Counted from the stretch's first letter, positions 37,701 to 49,715 are shown. The stretch: DNA of 64,000 nucleotides from Craterostigma plantagineum (GCA_027422505.1 JAPQWV010000002.1:23166501-23230500); one strand, 5' to 3'. Translations and numbers: made by a program. Notes: a model not told the origin generated them from the sequence alone.

Positions 37701-38251
37701 CTAATCTTCAGCTAGCAATATTGCCTTCTGCTTCAGGTAGCCCGGTTTCCGCTGAACAACATCTGAAGCTTTACTGAGGTTGTTCTGGGAAGAGGGGATT
37801 AGATATTGCGGAGAGGAGATACCATCGCTTGTTTTCTCCTCCAAGCACAACGAATCTGATAGGAGCGGAGGGATACCGTCTGGCATGGCATTCAATTGCC
37901 GGTACCCGCTCTACTACTCCAATGCCATTTCTTGGTGGGTTCAGCCTTTTCTCCACCAAGAAACTGGGTCGGGCGCCATCTTCTTCTTTGTGTCCTGGTA
38001 ATTCTAGGATGACCTGCCCTGCCCGTGGCATCTTCTTTTCGGCAAGTGCTCCGTGTAGGAAACTGGAAGCTGGGTCTATCACTTTCACCTCGTCCCAGTC
38101 CACGAGAAGCTTCCCGGAGATAGCCTTTTATGCCTTTGGCCTTCACTTTTAAATTCTTTCTGGTTCGAAAGAGCGTCTTTATGACTTTGTTGGATTGCCA
38201 AAAGGTCTTTTCATACTCTACTTGGTCGGTTTTCACCCTATTTCGAGCCAT
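37701..38251 (-). pseudogene. Extra ORF remnant after pol in copia-3 (SIRE-like position)
   Basis: Two overlapping frames (38251-37892 and 38103-37771) look like one protein broken by a frameshift: MARNRVKTDQVEYEKTFWQS at the start and DWDEVKVIDPASSFLHGAL later. They lie between RNase H and the 3' LTR, where SIRE/Maximus elements carry an additional, envelope-like or unknown ORF. No domain is recognised. Confidence 0.45.
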
Positions 38252-39304
38252 TAGTACATCTTTGAGGTGATCTTAGGAGAAGACGGGATTTTGGCTAGTT
38301 ACCAAGGCTTTTCTGGTCGTGAGGCTTATCTTGACTAAGGGTGGTGGATATTTTGGAGATTTAGGCATTTGAGACTCAGCCGATTGTGAATTGATGATCG
38401 AAGGAGGGGTGAGGTCCTTAAATCCTTGGAGAATTCTGTCCCGTTTGTCACGGGTGCACAGTAAGCCAGACTATCGTTATCGCTTCAGTCAATGCTTCGA
38501 AACTTTACGTCTTGTCTGTTGTCAGATATTCTTTGATGACAAGACCATTCACTTATTTAGATAATCCTGCAAACTCGAAGCCAGCTATACCAAGGCACAA
38601 CTTGTAATGTGTGCATTGATGAAGTGCAATTATTGAAGCAAGGTCGGTCTTTAACCAACAGTATGGATAGTATGTATATCCATTGTGTAGAGACTAGTCC
38701 CGATTTCAGAAGGAATCCGGTATAGATAATGAAAGCTTGGCTTAAAACAATATAAGGTCTTATATGTTTAAGTTTCTTAGTGGATATTGATGAAGATCGA
38801 TTTTGGATGAAATCGACTGCGATAAGTGTATGGGCTGGTCTTTATGAAAGAATGACCGAAAGAATTATGTACTGAAATCATCAAAATACAGCATTTATTT
38901 AACGTCTAGGCAACTGCGTCATATCAATTAATTTGATACTAACATCGTTCCCCCTGACTTCATGCTAGGACTTTAAAGATAAATCTAATAGTCCTAAAGC
39001 ATTTCAGAATAGGGTGAACTTAGCTTCGGGGAGCGGTTTCATGAAGATGTCTGCCACTTGCCGGTTTGTTGAGATATGTTCCAGTCTAACTTCCTTCTTC
39101 AGCACATGGTCTCTGATGATGTTGGATCTTAATTTTTGTCCTTGAGTGAAATACCGGATTTTGCATGATTTCAGTGACACTTTTGTTGCAGAGGATTGGC
39201 ACGTCTGAATCTTTCACTCCATAATCCGCCAATTTATGCTAGATCCATAGGATCTGTGAGCAGCAACTCACAGCAGCTAAGTACTCAGTTTCAGCAGTCG
39301 AGGT

Positions 39305-40560
39305 TTACATAGAAGTTTGCTTCTTGCTAAACCATGAGATTAGCCGGTCTCCAAAGAGCTGACATGTTCCAGTGGTACTTCTCCGGTTTATCTTACAATC
39401 TGCATAGTCTGCAACAGTGAAACTATGTAAGGATAAACTAGAGTCGGGATACCATAGTCCGACGTTGACTGTCTCCTTTAGGTACAGTATCCTCTTGGCT
39501 TCAGTGTAATGACTTTCCTTAAGGTCTGACTGGAACCAGGCACAGAGTGACATAGTACATAATATCCGGTCGGCTAGTTAGATACAATAGTGAACCTATA
39601 AGTCCCCGGTATTTAGTCACATCTGCTACGCCCCCTTCGTCCTCGAGTTTGATTGATGCACTTATTGGAGTTGATGCTTCTGAGCAGTCGTCCATACCGA
39701 ATCTCTTAAGTAGTTCCTTGGTGTATTTTACTTGATTAATGAAGATTCCAGTTTCTAGCTGCTTGTCTTGTAATTCAAGCTCGAGGTACCATAGTCAGTT
39801 CCTTCTTCCTGTCGGTATCCTTGAGCAACCAATCTTGCCTTGTTTTGGGTAACATGCCCATCTTTACTGAGGTTGTTCTTGAACACCCATTTTGTACCAA
39901 TCACCGTCTGAGCTGGTCTTGGAACGAGAGTCCAGACTTGGCTATGCTCCAACTGGTTCAGTTCTTCTCGCATGGCTTCTATCCAGTTGTCATCTCCAAA
40001 TGCTTCTTCATAGGTCCACCTGGATCTCCAATGATTGGCCTCTTAGAATGTTTAGATCTGATCCGGTTCCATTTGATGGATTCCCCCTCAGATTGAGCTT
40101 CCTCCTGAGGGTCAACTGGTTCTGTTGGATTTCCTGAAACAGCTGTTTGAATTTCTTCGTCAATATTGGAGAGTTTTGCTCAGATGAGGCTTCTTGCGGT
40201 ATCTGCGCATTTGAGACTCCAGTCTCTTCATCCTCTGGTGGTGATATGTTCGCATATTGCTTCCTCATCATTAAGAGTCATCCAGAGTTTGAATTTCCGA
40301 TTGACTGCTTAAGCCGATTGATATTACGTAGGGCGTTATTCTCATATTGGGATTCCTCTAACGTTGAGATTCTTCTATGCTGAGGCTTTTGCAGTTGAAC
40401 ACCAGGTATGCTCTGCTTCCAGACGTTCTGAGATAACTGACGGGATATTTCCAGTCCAAAACTCATAGGGAGTTCTTCCTCGACTCTTTATCATTGACCG
40501 GTTCTGTGTGTAGCAGAAAGTATTGACTGCTTCTTCCCAAAATTTCTGAAATATCTGCAT
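39305..40560 (-). pseudogene. copia-3 pol remnants (integrase end, RT start, RNase H)
   Basis: Recognisable pieces are FWEEAVNTFCYTQNRSMI (integrase C-terminal side), WVFKNNLSKDGHVTQNKARL followed by VAQGYRQEEGTDY (start of the copia RT) and ADYADCKINRRSTTG with QLFGDRLISWFSKKQTS (RNase H). Many stops and frameshifts separate them and the RT active-site region is missing or unrecognisable. Confidence 0.85.
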
Positions 40561-41235
40561 CTGCTAGCATAATTCTGGCTGCTTCTTTGAGCGTCTGGTT
40601 TCTTTCTCAACTACTACATTTTGTTGAGGTGTTCTGACACAGATAACTCATGGCGTATACCATGGTCCTCAAGATATGATGTTAGCGTAAAATTGAGGAT
40701 CCAGTTCCTTGATCACTCCCAATTGTCTTAATTCATTTCGGTTTCTACTATGTTTAGGGATTTAACTAGTTCATTCGGGGTTTGATCTTCTGTCTAAGAA
40801 GTATAACCCAAGAAAATCTAGAGTCGTCAACTAGTGTATACTTAGTTCCCCCTAAGCTGGTTACCGAAACCGGTTCAAAAGAGATGCATATGTAAAAGAC
40901 CCAAACATTTGTCTGACAGTAATACTTACCGGTTACCGGGTTTATTAGATATTTACAATTGTTGTTTTTACTCTGTGACCGATATCGGGGATTTCTGTAT
41001 TTACAGGGCTTTGGTCAATTATTATTGTTATGAGAGTTTCCTCTTTGTTGTTTGAGTTTCTCCCTTCTACGTGGGTCATTATTTTTACTGTATGTATGAG
41101 TAGTATTCTCCCTTACCGGTTGCGGTATCTCCCTTTTCTGGGGAAGTTATTCAGAGTAACTGGGCTGGGGTTATAATCGGAAGGGCGAACAAAGATTATT
41201 ACTTTAGATGAAGTGGGCGGCTGATACGACGTAGA

Positions 41236-41715
41236 TAGAGCTGCCAAAATGGCGGGCCGGGCCGGGTTGGCCCGCCACCCGCCAAAGCGCGCCACTTGGC
41301 GGGGCGGGGCGGGCCTAAAAAATGGGGGACTGGCCCGCCCCGCGGCGGACCGCGGGCCAGGCCCGCCCGCCTATGTATATTATTTTTTTGTTTTTTATTG
41401 TATAATTTAATTTATTAATTAGTTTTAGTTAATTAAGGTATTTAATAATAAATTATGGATAAATTAACATATTAATTATATATTTATAAATATATATGTT
41501 ATTAATTATGGTATAATTAATAAATCATTAACTATTAAATTAATATATTTTGACTTAATATATAATATAAAATATATATATACAATTTTATTCAACTGGC
41601 GGGCTGGCCCGCTGCCCCGCCCCGCCAAGCCCGCGGCCTGCGAGGGCTGGCCCATTTAGGCCCGCCCCTTGACGGGCCTAAAATATCTCAGCCCAGCCCG
41701 CCCCTTTTTCCTATA
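41236..41715. mobile_element. GC-rich hAT-like MITE inside copia-3, right end degraded
   Basis: It starts TAGAGCTGCCAAAATGGCGG. GC-rich arms made of GGCGGGCC/GGCCCGCC words surround an AT-rich core (about 41375-41595). The right end (near 41700) keeps the AGCCCAGCCCGCCCC arm but lacks a matching terminal repeat and TSD. It resembles the element at 7818-8268. Confidence 0.6.
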
Positions 41716-42197
41716 ACCAATCCCGGTCCGGTCATTGGCATCCTTCAAAGTTCCTTGAAGGCAGTAGAGTGTCTCGGACGACTTAGTCCATGACTGGACT
41801 ATCGCGGACAGCTTCTGGTTTTCTGAGGCATTTTCTCGGCTGCCTCTCTTGGCCTGAGGTTTTCTTCCTCAAGCTGAATGATCTTCTCAACGAGAGGACT
41901 GACATCCTCCTATACCGATGCCTTTTCTTTTTCTGCAGTCTTCAGCTTCTCGTTTAACTTCCAGTATTCATCAGCATGTTCTGGAGAGCATCTGATACCT
42001 CCTCAAAGCTGAATTTATCTTCTTGGTTTGATCTGCCACCAGGCAGACGAGTTCTTTCTCACTTTCACATTCGCTAAATTCTTCTTCCGAACTGGATTCT
42101 TCTGAATCTGTGTCATCCTATCTTCGGGTATTCTTTTGTCGGCAGTTTTGGAGGGTTCTGCTGCTGCCAGTGCTTTCTCTGGTTGAATCGGTATCTC

Positions 42198-42632
42198 CTA
42201 CTCCAGTCTTGTCTGGAGCTCGAACTCACAAGCTTCCAAATCTTCGCAGATTTGGCATAGCTTGGTACATACTTCTTTTGCAGTATTGCACATCATGACC
42301 TGCCTAAATATTCCCATGTCCACTATTTTGAACAAGGTGTCTTTGGCAACGTTGTCGAGATTTGCCTTTCGTCTTTCTAAGGTCGTCGGCTGGTGTCTTT
42401 CCTTAGGGACTTCTTGCGACTCATTAGGATGTACAGCATGTCGTACGTTTACTTTGTTGAACACGAACGGTCCTGTATTTATCACATCAATCATCTCATC
42501 GTCTTGTGCGCAGAGATGGGTCATTATCCTTATATTCCATTCAAAGAAGTTCTCCCTGCTAAACATAGGAAGCTTATCTGATGAAGTCATGGTTAGTGAG
42601 ATGAAGTCATGGTTAGTGAATAAAAATATCAA
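42198..42632 (-). pseudogene. copia-3 gag N-terminal fragment
   Basis: A 144-residue frame just after the PBS with LPMFSRENFFEWNIRIMTHL (typical copia gag entry), a central VAKDTLFKIVDMG and CNTAKEVCTKLCQICED. It opens into untranslatable sequence afterwards. Confidence 0.8.
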
Positions 42633-42653
42633 GTAACCCGCTCCGATACCACT

Positions 42654-43590
42654 TGTTAGGATCGGTTATGTGTTTAGAGTGGGGTGAATAAACACTTGTC
42701 TCTTTTTCGGTACCCAACCGGTTAGAATAGATACCGGTGCTTGATATTTTACTGAATGTGACTTCTGCGGAAATGGACCGGTCGGTTTTGAACCAAGACC
42801 GAATGAAAATGTGGTTAGTATGTTTGTGAATGCGAAGGAACACCAGTTTGTTTCTGACGGAGTTAACTCTCATACGTCTCATCTTCTTCCTCAAGAGAAA
42901 GGTTCACTAGGTCTTCAGGTATGCAATGTACAGAACAACCTACCCAGCTGAACACAGCTTAATCTAATGAATCTTAGACAGTCGAATATAACAATCCACC
43001 TACTTCAAGAGCTTCAGCTCACCTACTAGCCAGGCCTGGTCTACGTACAGTGAGAACAACACCTGAATGACTTGCTCAATCACTTGAGAGCTTAATACTT
43101 TTTGCACTTTTTTGCTTTAAAGGTTGGCGAAGTGGTTTGTCTTCATCATGCCTCTCTCCTTTTTATAGTTGGGCTTGATGTATGGTTGTGAGATGGCTCC
43201 TCGTACCGGCCAGTGCATTAATCGTTTTTTACCCGAAATGGGCATTGTCTGGTCTTCATTGCAGTTCAGGTTGTGCCATTAACTTTATTCTTGTTTGAGC
43301 TTGACTTGATTTCAACTTAGGCTCTATTCCAGCCTTTTATTAAATGTATGTCAGAGGTCTTCAACTTGCCGCGCCTTGAATAATTTTGAATCTTTGACCA
43401 CGTGGCACATCCGGTATTTGCTCCGGTCTTCACTGATCTTCTTGTTGTAGTCTTCATCCGGTTTTTGATTGCACATTGAACTGCTTTCTTGTATTTGATC
43501 TCACCTATGTGTAACCGGTATACTTAATTGAGTTTTAGTCCAATCACCATAATTGTTTAATCTGAATTCTTCAATTCACGATTTCTAACA
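42654..43590 (-). repeat. 5' LTR of copia-3 (937 bp)
   Basis: TGTTAGGA...TTCTAACA, flanked on the left by the PBS; partner of 36530-37486. Confidence 0.9.
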
Positions 43591-43687
43591 CTTAACCAGT
43601 TGATAAGTAACAATTTGAACTTGTGCAAGTTATCATAGAATGACTTTCGCTATGAATTATTATATATATATATATGTATATTTAATA

Positions 43688-44517
43688 CTCCCTCTGTTTC
43701 GAAAAGCAGGTCGTTTCAAGAGAATGCACACTTATCAAGAAATGATTGAGAATCCCCGTTATACCCTTCTTAATTGTTTAATCATATTCAATGTTTTAAA
43801 AAGCGTATAGCGTAGTGTGCCGCGTTTTAGTGCCGGTAGCGCGTAGTGTAAATAGCGTAGCGCATTGCGTGAGTATTTCGGATAATCTATATATAATGTA
43901 ATAAATTATATATAATATATAATAAATATAAATATACTATGTTAGTCATTTTTTATGTCATTATTGTAGCTATGAGACTAAATAATCAATATTTTTTTAA
44001 CTAATAATTTATGTTTTCAAATTATCAAATCTTTTTTATCAGATATTAATATAAATTTGTGTGAAATTACTTTTAAAAATATAATAACCAATATTTTTTG
44101 CACTATTAATTTTCTGTGGATAATGGAAAACCTTGTGGATATAAATTGGTTAATATTTTCAAAATTACTTTAACCATATTACACAATTCATCGAGGTATT
44201 ACTATTCCAAAATTAGTCTTAAATGACTACATTATTATGAATAAATTTACGAATTTACACAGTTGATTTTAGGGGAAAACGCGATTTTTAGTATGCATTG
44301 ACGCGTTTTGTCCCGAAAATACGCGATAGCGCGCTATGTAGCGTGCTATCTCACGCTATTTAAAACAATGATCATATTTAATAGTTTTTTGGCTTCTTTT
44401 ATTTAAAATAAGGGTAAAATTGGAAATATTTAATAGTTTTTATTGGAAAAGGTTAAACGACTACATTTTAGAAACAAAATAATTTCGAAAGCGACTTCTA
44501 TTAAAAAACAGAGGGAG
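43688..44517. mobile_element. Mariner/Stowaway-like MITE carrying a nested hAT MITE
   Basis: CTCCCTCTGTTTCGAAA at the left and its inverse AAAACAGAGGGAG at the right, flanked by TA on each side (43686-43687, 44518-44519). Without the nested element and its duplication it is about 240 bp. Confidence 0.8.
43789..44370. mobile_element. hAT-type MITE nested in the mariner-type MITE (582 bp)
   Basis: Ends CAATGTTTTAAA and, inverted, CATTGTTTTAAA. Perfect 8-bp duplication ATCATATT (43781-43788, 44371-44378). Arms are rich in AGCGTAGCG-type words and the core is AT-rich. Confidence 0.88.
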
Positions 44518-44597
44518 TATGTTAGAATTGATTCCAATCAAATCCTTACTTGAGGGTTTTGTGAAAAGTATAGCAATAGAAAATCAATAATATAGTA

Positions 44598-44838
44598 CTC
44601 CCTCCGTCCCAAATCATTTTATACATTTTACTATATCGGACCTCCCGTTCCCTTCTGTACATTTCCTTTAATATCAAAAAACTACCACTCACAATCAATA
44701 TAATAATATTAAACTCTTAAAAGACGTGTCAAAATATATACATTTTCACCTTTTAATTGTACTATATTATTAAAATATTCAGTTTCTTAAAAACCGTGTC
44801 ATAACCCAAATGTCCATAACCGTTTGGGATAGAGGGAG
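44598..44838. mobile_element. Mariner/Stowaway-like MITE (241 bp)
   Basis: CTCCCTCCGTCCCAAA at the left and TTTGGGATAGAGGGAG at the right are inverted repeats, flanked by TA (44596-44597, 44839-44840). Noncoding. Confidence 0.85.
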
Positions 44839-44840
44839 TA

Positions 44841-46710
44841 TAAAATAATTTAGGGGCAATTAAATAGGTCTCCGAGTACCAAAGCGCCACTGACTTCATC
44901 AACTTGCGTGATTACACCTTTTCCATAATGTTTTCATTAAATAATTCTAACTATTAAAAGAGGGTCAATTCGAATCAGGCCCCATTAAGGGTTTGATTTC
45001 GAATTCAGGCCCTATTTGAGAATTTTTTAGGTTAAAGGACCCATTTTATGTGGAGTAAAAAAGTGGTATGAAAGATATATGAACTGGTATAGAATGATCG
45101 TTTTGTGTTACAAACTTCAACATACTGGTATGTCAGAGCAATGAAGTGGTACTGCAGAAAATAAACTGGTATCAGATGATCATAAACTGGTACCGGATTA
45201 TGATTTTATGGTACATAATTTCAACATAGTGGTATGTAAGAGCAATGAAGTGGTACTAGCAAAAATGGGTCTTTAAAACTAATTTTTTTGCCAAGAGGAT
45301 CTGAATTCTAAATACTAGTTATAAGAGGGCCTAAAATGAAAATGCCCGTTAAAAGATATACCACTTGCATGTATAATGCTTTCCAATAGAATCTATTATA
45401 CATGTATTGTCAGAACCGCCCACACAACTTGACAATATAATATTACTTTTTCTTTCTTTTTCTCTAACTTCCTCGTCACAACCCTTTACCAAATTGGGCA
45501 AACTTTAATGAGTGTAATTGCATAACGAGCCGTCTAATTCATCTGACAAATTAATAATTATGTCTGGGGACCAATCAATAGCACTGAATTACGGGTTTGA
45601 ACTTGGAAAAATAATGGTGTTTTATGAGTATGACTATATATATAATATCCTCAGATAAGTAGAGAGACCAAGATGCTTAAATCATGCTATGTTGTAGGAG
45701 ATGGTTATTAGTTATTAGTTTTGGTCTTCGTTTAGACATGTTGGGGCTACGCTAATGTGAGGCTACGAACATCTCCAACAATTTTTCTTTAAAAACATAA
45801 ATAAAAGTAGGTCCCTATCCCAACCGGACTCAATGAGCATGGAAACTCTAGTTGTAGTACACACAATTTTCAACACAAAATAATATTGTAATTTTAATTT
45901 ATTTAAATTATTTGATACTCTATAATAATAAAGTAAAAATATAAATCTTCAATTATTTATTGATATTTTATTTTTATTTAATAAAACTATAATTTACTTA
46001 GTTGCTAAATTTTAATAATTATAATGTATTGACTTTTTAATCATTATAATATAAAGTTTAATAAGTTAATTATGATAGCAATAAATATGAATTTCATTTA
46101 TAGTGTAGAAGAGTCAATGGTTGGAGAAAAGTTAGTGTAGAAAATAGAGTTTATGGGCTGGAGTAAAATCACTGTAACAACTAAATTATTGTGTAAAATT
46201 AACTGTATATAAGATTCGATAATTCGCAGCCGTTAGATTAGTTGAGCTTTGACCATTTGACCTTAAGTTATGGTTATGTTCATCCAAGCTATGGCCAACA
46301 CGAGCTTAGCCATTATAACGCGATATGAATTATTTTGTGGAAATTGACTTACCATTAATTAAGTGGCTGGCAAAAATACTTATGTACTTGGTTCAATATT
46401 ATGAAAATTGTTGTTTATTTATCGTCATTTAGAATGTTGTTGGTTTGCTTTTGTTTCTATACAATTAAAAAGCGTTACTAGGAGTGGAAACTAAGCTCGA
46501 GTTCAGAGATAGACAATCAATTAGAAATTTACAATTTAGACCTACAAAAATGTTGAAAAAAAATCACGATACGAGCTTTTAGAACAGATAGCGATAGTTT
46601 CACACACGATAGTGGTCATAGTTCACGATTCATATGATTTGTCAAATGCCAACTAAAAGTTAAGGTTGAACGAAGTATATTATATTTTAATTTTACTATT
46701 TTTATTTCAA
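44841..46710. other. Intergenic; includes diverged tandem units near 45060-45260
   Basis: No gene. Between about 45060 and 45260 two units of about 110 bp share GGTATGT, AGAGCAATGAAGTGGTACT and repeated CTGGTA words. The remainder is AT-rich and featureless to me. Confidence 0.5.
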
Positions 46711-46719
46711 CCAAGTCCC

Positions 46720-47015
46720 GGCTTTTTAAATTATTTAGAGTGTTTTTATTTAATTATTAATAAAATAAGATTATTTTAGCAAATATTACCAAAATAGTGC
46801 AAAACGCATTTATTGGACGCGCCGTTGCGTCCATTAGACGCAACAAAGCATCCAATGGACGCGACACCCAGCTCAGCCCATTAAATGCACATTTTGTTAA
46901 TCTTTTAATTTCTTTTGAAGTTTAATTAGCTTGATTTACACGGTGGGACCCATCTCTAAGCCTTTGTTACACAGTGGTTTTGACATTTATAGCAATCGTT
47001 TTGGCATTATTTATA
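46720..47015 (+). repeat. Left TIR of the MULE
   Basis: Near-identical, inverted, to 60329-60109 followed by 53641-53568. Scattered substitutions only, mostly around 46818-46880. Confidence 0.9.
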
Positions 47016-47116
47016 GAAAACAAGTTCGTTTCTTCTCCATAAATCCTCAATATGCAGAGAGGAAAGTAAAATTACGATGAAAAATCTGAAAAGAAAACCC
47101 TAAAGAGATAAAGAAA

Positions 47117-47253
47117 ATGTGTCCTTTGAGAATTATTCTGATCTTCCTCTCTGCTATGGTTGCCGGATTTTTCGTCATAAGAAACCTCAATTCCTCGCCG
47201 AACGCACCGACGAGCCCCTCGGACTCAGATCCCTCGGCCCTGCACATTGCGTC
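47117..47253 (+). pseudogene. Captured ORF in the Pack-MULE, 5' part (interrupted)
   Basis: It begins MCPLRIILIFLSAMVAGFFV, a short N terminus and one hydrophobic membrane segment, then a Ser/Asn/Pro-rich stretch. The N terminus resembles, from memory, a small plant family annotated as methyltransferase-related proteins. Copia-1 inserted at GCGTC. The frame continues at 53401 after the insertion and ends with TGA at 53501-53503, so the pre-insertion ORF had 79 codons. GC-rich coding-like composition contrasts with the AT-rich TIRs. Whether it ever made a protein is unknown. Confidence 0.5.
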
Positions 47254-47536
47254 TGAAGACTTATAGGCATACGAAGGCACTGAGGAAGAAAATGCATGGA
47301 ACACCGCAAATCCCATTTGAAGTTCATTAGCCCGCTTCTTCTCTTATTCGTTAGTTATAAGTGGTTAGGGGCATTTTAGTAATCTTAGGTTAAGTTGTTC
47401 AATTGAGTATAAAACGCTGAGTGTACAGTGGCGATGAAGGTGTGAAATTAACGCGCAATTGAAACAGAATTCTCTCTGTCAATTTCAATTGTTTTTCTCC
47501 CGCGTAATCCTTTGATCTTCTGCTAGGAATTTTACA
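47254..47536 (+). repeat. 5' LTR of copia-1 (283 bp)
   Basis: TGAAGACTTATAGG...GGAATTTTACA, followed by the PBS. Confidence 0.95.
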
Positions 47537-47617
47537 TGGTATCAGAGCTTCCTTAGATCTTCTGGTAATTGTTTGTGTGTCGAGCTTCGGCAAATTCGTT
47601 GAGAATCAATCTGAGAA

Positions 47618-48798
47618 ATGAGTTCTTCTACGAATGAGAGTGGAGAAATTTCGACTGGAACTGTCGAAATGGAAGAGGATTATGCGCTACACGGATCGGA
47701 CAATCCTGGAATGATGATTGTGTCGACTCCTTTGAATGCTAGGAATTACCTGATCTGGAAGATTTCCATGGTTGAGGCACTCGAAGCGAAGATGAAAATT
47801 GGATTTGTTAATGGTAAATACTTGAAGCCAAATGCTGATTCGCCGAACTACAGAAAGTGGAGGAAGGTGAATAGTATGGTGACTGTATGGATTAAAAGCT
47901 CAATCTCGAAGGAAATCGTCAATAGCTTCATGTTCATTCATGATGCAAAGCAGCTGTGGGACGAGATCGCTGAGAGATATGGAACTTCAAACGTGTCTGC
48001 AATTTATGAAATTAAGCGAGAGATGGTGTTTCCGAAACAGGGAAGCATGTCAGTGGTTGAGTATTATAACAGAATGAGGAATCTATGGAATCAATTGGAG
48101 CAATTACGACTTGCAATTGATACCATTCCAACTGTTAGATCGAAGTTGAAGAAAGGGACATGGAGGACAAGTCCATGCACTTTCTGATGGGATTGAATGA
48201 TGCGTTTGAAGCAGAAAGGAACCAGCTCCTATTCCTTGACAGCCTACCCCCAGTGAACAAAATCTATGCCATGATTGCTAAAGCTGAGAAGCACAGAGAG
48301 GTATCTATGAACGTGAGTATCTCCGGGGAAAATGCAGCCATGATGGCAAAGAACCTTGATCAGAAGAAAATTAACCAGAGCAAGTACCCAATGATGCAGA
48401 ACAAAAGCCATCTTACTTGCCATTATTGCAAGAAAACTGGACACATAAAGGATGAATGCTTCAAGTTGAAAGGTGCTCCTGAATGTAGCCACTGCAAGAG
48501 GACTGGGCACACCAAGGAAACCTGCTACAAACTCAATGGTTTTCCCGAGGGATCTAATACAGGCAGAAACAACTTTGGTCAGAAGATAGGCCAAAGCAGC
48601 TTCAAGGCTAATAATGTAGAGGCTGAAGGTACTCACATGAGCACCAGAGGTCATGAGGACATGTATTCACAGATGATGGAAGTAATGAAAAGGGAACTGA
48701 CCAAGATAATGAAAGAAAAAACCGGAGCTGATCCAATTGCTGTGAATTTTGCACACATGGATGATTTTGCAGGTAGTTCTGCTCTACTTAATTCTTAA
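47618..48798 (+). pseudogene. copia-1 gag with two CCHC zinc knuckles (frameshifted)
   Basis: The first frame (47618-48187) has the gag entry LNARNYLIWKISMVEALEAK and a central LWDEIAERYG segment. A frame change near 48160-48187 leads to the second frame (to 48798), with two zinc knuckles: CHYCKKTGHIKDEC and CSHCKRTGHTKETC at about 48418-48525. Two consecutive knuckles are usual in this copia group. Gag would coat element RNA in virus-like particles. Confidence 0.88.
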
Positions 48799-48813
48799 TG
48801 TGGCAGGTCTGAT

Positions 48814-49038
48814 TTGGTAAGTGATGATATTTGGCTCGTGGACACTGGGGCCACTAGTCATATGTGTAGAAATCTTGAACTCATCACTGCTCCTAAACCT
48901 GTGAGAAACTTTGTTCCTGTGTATCTGCCAGATGGGAGCATTAAGTCTGTTTCTCACGTGGGAAATGTGCTTCTCCATACAGATTTTATACTCAGGGATT
49001 GTCTTTATATTCCAAGTTTTAGATACAATTTGCTGTAA
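48814..49038 (+). pseudogene. copia-1 aspartic protease, cut by Cassandra
   Basis: The DTGATSHM active-site motif (about 48841-48864), YLPDGSIKSVSHVG flap-side region and the conserved FRYNLL end. Cassandra begins at 49034, directly after FRYNLL. The same frame resumes beyond 50041 as LLSVRKLTSDSN. Confidence 0.9.
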
Positions 49039-49175
49039 CGACCCGTCCCATACCGGGTGTCACTATAGCATCGATCCCTACCGGGACCAGTTGGGTTGGG
49101 CCCACCACACTCCGACTGATAGTCTGGCCCCACTGTACCACCATTTAACCTTTTAGCATGCTTCGTGCACTCGCT

Positions 49176-49270
49176 CACACGCACCCTGAGAAACTTCCCA
49201 GGGGGTCACCCATCCCTAGATTGCCCCAAGTCAAGCACGCTTAACTTCGGAGTTTCTATAGATGGACTCC
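49176..49270 (-). ncRNA. 5S rRNA-derived pol III promoter region, Cassandra left LTR
   Basis: On the minus strand, box A AGTTAAGCGTGCTTG (49232-49246) is identical to plant 5S rRNA and box C GGATGGGTGACCCCCTGGGAA (49195-49215) has about one change. The 5' and 3' thirds of 5S are diverged. In the published Cassandra family this region is transcribed independently by pol III. Confidence 0.88.
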
Positions 49271-49715
49271 CGAAAAGGTAGGTCGACCTTGGTGATATGA
49301 GTAGTACTATCAATTTCCTTATACGATTCTTAGCCTGACACGCCCATACTTTGTCAGTCCCAGGATCCCCTCTCATTCGGGTGTCGGATCGGTTCGTTCA
49401 CGTACCCCTTCGCCTAGAAGCCTGCCAGGAGCCGCTCCTTGTCCGTGCACCTCTCTGGCACCGGCGATCACTCCCCGCCCTCATCGGCCCCGGGCGTCAC
49501 ATGCCCACCAGCTTCCGCCTGGTTCATCCTCGAACCAGCACCGTACTGAGAGAGGTTGTGCTCTGATACCACCTGTAACGACCCGTCCCATACCGGGTGT
49601 CACTATAGCATCGATCCCTACCGGGACCAGTTGGGTTGGGCCCACCACACTCCGACTGATAGTCTGGCCCCACTGTACCACCATTTAACCTTTTAGCATG
49701 CTTCGTGCACTCGCT

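Larger units (their letters stand above)
36530..43590 (-). mobile_element. Decayed LTR-flanked copia element (copia-3, 7.1 kb)
   Basis: Both LTRs are present (36530-37486 and 42654-43590), as are a PBS variant at 42640-42651 (one base off the usual iMet form) and a polypurine tract AAAAAGGGAAAAAT next to the left LTR (about 37487-37500). Minus-strand order is gag (42632-42198), integrase C-terminal remnant (40560-40278), RT remnant (39973-39755), RNase H remnant (39553-39305), extra ORF (38251-37701). Flanks are CTTAT (36525-36529) and CTTAA (43591-43595), an imperfect target duplication. Every domain is broken, so the element is dead. A GC-rich MITE interrupts it at 41236. Confidence 0.85.

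Noticed and set aside
47047..47316. Minus-strand reading of the captured MULE cargo; with 53508-53396 it gives AYDSAV...LRSPPARTNF, loosely like the end of an AP2/ERF domain
   Set aside because: The resemblance is short and lacks the diagnostic core. The plus-strand frame has a better start, a membrane segment and continues across the insertion site.
49176..49270. Genuine 5S rRNA gene cluster
   Set aside because: The 5S-like text is only partly conserved, lies inside LTRs with TSDs, and is not in a tandem 5S array.
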